From Gorsachius magnificus (Eukaryota; Chordata; Aves; Pelecaniformes; Ardeidae), in the NCBI GenBank assembly GCA_034008185.1, contig CM067081.1, forward strand, positions 155,650,258 through 155,714,257: a stretch of DNA of 64,000 nt, written 5' to 3'. Below the pieces are notes generated by a model, which did not search any database, was not told where the DNA came from, and saw nothing but the letters and a program-made list of their open reading frames with translations. Position numbers and translations under genes: made by a program. Of this stretch, positions 61,660 through 64,000 are shown in pieces; the first letter of the stretch is position 1; each line of letters begins with the position of its first letter.

Positions 61660-64000
61660 TAAGCAAAGGCAGAATCTGAGCACAAAATGATGTCTGCACA
61701 AAATGATTCTGCTGTAGACCTGGACAACAGGATTTTCAGGCCTTATGCCTGGAAGGAGGGAACATGGGACTTGAATGAGGTTGGGGCACTGTCAAATCCC
61801 ATTCCAGCGTCCTCCCAGAGAAGCGTGTTTATGGGTTCCTCCTGATGGGAGGCAAGGCTCTGTCTGCCGCTGCTTCTTATCCTTCATCCTTGGGCTCAGT
61901 AAATAACTGTTTTCTAGAGGCTTCCAAGTTCCAAATATTAAAACTGGTTAAAATGGTTTTCCGTTACATAAGACTACAAAACTTCGGATTCTTTATTAGT
62001 ATAAAACCAAGATGCTGTTTATTTTTTAATGAAAATGCATAGACACACCAGCATTTTGGGGCTTATTTTCAGATTTTGTCCTGTGTGGACTGGGAATCCT
62101 TTCCCATTCTCATTTAGACTGATTGTTTCTGCCCAGCGTTCCTATTTCAACCTATTGTCTTTTCTCAGTATCAATAAAACCTTTCAGTGGAAAATTTTTA
62201 AATAGTTTGGTCAAAGATTTGTCTCTGAGGTCTTCTGGGAATGTCCTGATCCTTTGGCTTGGTGACAAGATGAGGATTTTTCTCTGGTAACAAACAGAGA
62301 GTGACTTACTAGAATAGAGACTGAATTAAGTGAGAGAGTTCAGCCCTAGGAATAGCAGCAAATATGAAGTTATGGATGCAGATCTAGCAGCTGCAAGAGC
62401 AAATAAGAGCTTTAGATGTTTGACCAAGGGATTTTATTAAAAACAGATGAGAGAGAATGATTTAATTATCTGACGCCTTGGGTAGCTGCTGTTTGGAAAC
62501 TACTCAAGGAGCTGAACAGAGTTAAAATAGGACTGTGTTTTGGAAAGAGACCACAGAAGATTAATTGGGGCAGGCATGGAAGGGAAAGACTCCGAAAGCT
62601 TAGCATGTTTGGCCCCTGAGGTGGCTGAGAAGAGTGCTTAGGTGGTACACAAAAGCCATACTGTGAGGAGGATGAATTTTGGTCAGAAGATGTTCACTTT
62701 ACAGAAGGGCAAAATACAAGGTCACAACTTATGGAAGGATAATATCAAATTATGAGAAGGGACATTTCCATCCAGAGACATGAGGCAGTCTGTGCAAACA
62801 GGGGTGCTTTTAGCAATAGGATAAATTAGTGAAAGGATGGCTGGAGAAACCACAGCTTCTAGTTCTATCTACTGAGGTACAGGAGGTGGGCTAGAAACAA
62901 GGTGGAGATCAGCTCTTTCCACCTCACAATTTCTGTGAAGGTCTGGCTCAGTCATTTGGCAAGTAGGCTGGCAGCTGAGTCAGAAGGTGCTTCGTGGCCC
63001 TTTCACTTGCTCAGGAGTTGTGTGTTCAGCACAGAGGAGCTAAATGCTTCCTCTTCTGGCTCAGCTCCTTCACAAGATCAATTGCAATCAAATTAGGTGA
63101 GTGATTTGTCATATACAGGGAAGCAGAGCAGGACAGCAGGAAAAAAATGGTTTAAAATCTGGACTTCATAGAATGAATAGATAAATGCATTTATTAACAG
63201 AGAGTGTACAGGTTGGGCGTATGGATAATTGTAAGTATGTCTGGACATCTCTGTGATCCAAAAAGCATAAGCTCAGAGATGAGCAAAATGGAAAAAACCC
63301 AAACAGGTCAAGCAAACCCTAGGGGAAGGACAGATGTTTTCTTCTTTTCAGTTTTTTTTTTCCTTCTTTTTTAACCAGTCTTAAAGCAATTTGGACAACT
63401 GATGGTCAAAATCAACACCTCTGCTTTATGCAGTGATAAGGCAAGTTTGGTGACTACTGTGCACTCGGCAAATGTGGAAAAGAACTATAAGAAGGCAAGC
63501 TCTGAATGACATCTATCCAATACCACCAAAGTACTAATAACTGTTACAAGGCAAGCAAAAAGAAATTGTGATAACATTTGTGCAGGAAGAAAAATAAACT
63601 AAAATGCCTAGGTTGTCTTAGATTGGAGCATGAAGTATCTGCAGGTGCTTAAGGCTTGGACTCAACTGGGGATTAGATGGAAACAAATAAAATATGGCTT
63701 ACTTTCTTAGGAAATGGACTGCTTTCCCTGTCACTGCTAGTACTAAGGTACACTGAGATATCACAGTCTAAATCTACCCCTGTGGCATATTTTATAGTAC
63801 TATTCAGAATTACATTACAGAAAAGTTGCAACACTGGAATTTTTTATCAGAGTAAAAGAGAACATAACATGAAATGCAATGAATTATACAAGTGTAATGT
63901 AAGGGTAGGAAAGAGTGAAGGGATGAGCAAATTTTCAGATTATTGCTACTCCACAGTTTCACGCAGTTGAAGAGCCTTTTGCTTGCACTCTCAGCTGGCC
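61660..64000. other. No gene recognised
   Basis: AT-rich sequence to the end of the window. Open frames are under 100 codons with no domains or splice support. Confidence 0.5.

Overview
The window looks like avian nuclear DNA. It has short, widely spaced exons with consensus GT/AG splice sites, a CpG-island first exon in an otherwise AT-rich background, and two degraded fragments matching the conserved 3' end of bird CR1 LINEs (about 5556 and 31641). No prokaryotic, phage or organellar features were seen. The exact bird cannot be named from sequence alone.

Two protein-coding genes are supported, arranged head to head. At the left edge the minus strand carries the 5' part of PARP12, an interferon-inducible CCCH zinc-finger mono-ADP-ribosyltransferase. 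Coding exons 3 (28-292), 2 (1369-1504) and 1 (2478-2701) are present; the WWE and catalytic exons lie beyond base 1. Exon 1 sits in a CpG island, and an interferon-stimulated response element lies about 50 bp upstream of its ATG. The 3' end of exon 1 is odd: the second zinc finger lacks its first two cysteines in this sequence.

After about 24 kb without recognisable coding sequence comes SPIC, on the plus strand. It encodes a PU.1-subfamily ETS transcription factor and is complete in four coding exons (26785-26935, 28564-28676, 29623-29731, 33003-33430), with a probable poly(A) signal at 35263. All exon phases join. The last exon carries the whole ETS domain. In human, PARP12 is on 7q34 and SPIC on 12q23, so the interval between them contains a synteny junction relative to mammals.

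From about 35.3 kb to the end no conserved gene is recognised. This region holds microsatellites, a polypurine tract and several small inverted repeats. It also holds a CpG-dense, TATA-containing promoter-like segment with an ETS-IRF composite element (47.58-47.81 kb), and two low-confidence candidate loci: a possible terminal exon at 38967-39193, and a possible two-exon 44-residue micropeptide at 61364-61649. Both genes and the two best regulatory motifs (ISRE, ETS-IRF) point to innate-immune or myeloid biology, but any regulatory link between them is inference.
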